Below, in pieces: positions 63,685 through 64,000 of a DNA stretch of 64,000 bases (its first letter is position 1; each line of letters opens with the position of its first letter). Source of the stretch: Leptospira venezuelensis (lineage in GTDB: Bacteria > Spirochaetota > Leptospiria > Leptospirales > Leptospiraceae); assembly GCF_002150035.1 (NCBI RefSeq), contig NZ_NETS01000010.1, positions 1,178,001 through 1,242,000 of the forward strand, in the 5' to 3' direction. The translations under genes were made by a program, and so were the position numbers. The notes beneath the pieces are model-generated. The model searched no databases. It was not told where the DNA came from and saw only the letters and a program-made list of their open reading frames with translations.

Positions 63685-64000
63685 TTAATTCCAGCTAAAA
63701 GAGCCGGATTTGTCGAATTTGAATGGGACCTGTCCGGTTCCAATTTCTGGAGATTCAGTGGTTGCTTTTCCGCTCAGTCGGAATGCGGCGGACCTTTTGG
63801 AGACTGCATTAGCGATCCCTTGTGTAACTGTTCCGAGAGGAAAGGAAGTGCGAACGCTTAGAATTGATTCTTTTCCTTGGTTTTCGATCCGGACTGGCTG
63901 ACCGGTTAAAAATTTTTCTTTTTCGAGAGTGAGATCAAATTCAAATTCAGAAAATTGTAATCTAGATGTAGCCCTATTTTTTAGCACGATTTGGAATTCG
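63685..64000 (-). CDS. LEA14/WHy-like domain protein (5' end outside window)
   Basis: The frame is open to the window edge; only the C-terminal 105 or so residues are present. It reads as an Ig-like beta-sandwich of the late-embryogenesis-abundant type 2 (WHy) family: IVLKNRATSRLQFSEFEFDL, then FLTGQPVRIENQGKESI, SVRTSFPLGTVTQGIANAV and a final VPFKFDKSGSF. Bacterial members are often exported lipoproteins linked to stress tolerance. The start and any signal peptide are not in view. Confidence 0.7.
   Translation of the reverse strand, partial: EFQIVLKNRATSRLQFSEFEFDLTLEKEKFLTGQPVRIENQGKESILSVRTSFPLGTVTQGIANAVSKRSAAFRLSGKATTESPEIGTGQVPFKFDKSGSFSWN

Noticed and set aside
63634..63861. 75-residue plus-strand frame at the second GC-rich element
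   Set aside because: It overlaps the LEA14-like gene in antisense and begins in structured DNA, with no ribosome site.

Overview
The window looks like chromosomal DNA from a spirochaete of the genus Leptospira, species not resolved. The evidence is moderately AT-rich coding DNA, relaxed lipoproteins, a full Gram-negative envelope toolkit (msbA-lpxK, an LptF/G-type permease, PBP1A, OmpA-type and beta-barrel-like proteins), a set of oxidoreductases and acyl-CoA enzymes, and small secreted proteins of a Leptospira type. I see no rRNA, tRNA, CRISPR array, insertion sequence or prophage.

Layout. 1-3.4 kb (minus): the 5' part of etfB, a small membrane protein and a GT-C glycosyltransferase. 3.5-8.3 kb (plus): an IVD-type acyl-CoA dehydrogenase, a translationally coupled lipoprotein/CapA pair and an Old Yellow Enzyme. 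8.3-14.2 kb (minus): an SH3 protein, a coiled-coil protein with a hairpin-rich leader, and a MacAB-like ABC exporter (ATPase-permease-HlyD). 14.4-17.5 kb: a small secreted protein, an LptF/G-type permease, a HEAT-repeat protein and a MoeB/ThiF enzyme. 17.5-24.9 kb (minus): msbA-lpxK followed by three tandem paralogous barrel-like proteins that share an N-terminal 'DG..L.GE' module. 24.9-33.1 kb: a peptide-type binding lipoprotein, PBP1A, a methyltransferase, an FAD amine-oxidase-like protein and a PD40/OmpA protein. 33.1-34.9 kb is gene-poor. It holds small genes (including a DoxX protein), a long inverted repeat and a GC-rich multi-hairpin element.

35.0-38.3 kb (plus): an exported methyltransferase-like protein coupled to an exported FAD oxidase with a 300-residue extra domain. 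38.3-51.5 kb: two GT4 glycosyltransferases, a beta-lactamase-fold lipoprotein, a DUF5329-like protein, a class II amidotransferase, polA, a Tat-like aldo/keto reductase, an alpha/beta hydrolase, a PilZ protein and an OlsB-like acyltransferase. 51.7-58.9 kb: a divergent PiT-like membrane protein, then a lipid-catabolism group (fadH plus an acyl-CoA dehydrogenase) facing a TetR regulator across two palindromic operators, then a Baeyer-Villiger-type monooxygenase behind its own palindrome. 59.0-63.6 kb: a two-component system (membrane histidine kinase and LuxR-type regulator) divergent from an unusual phosphoglycosyl transferase fused to a ferritin-like diiron domain, plus a small protein. The window ends in a partial LEA14-like protein.

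The most novel items are the sugar-transferase/ferritin-like fusion, the exported methyltransferase/FAD-oxidase pair, the three-paralogue barrel array, and the GC-rich structured intergenic elements. Assignments rest on motif reading only; no database search was run.
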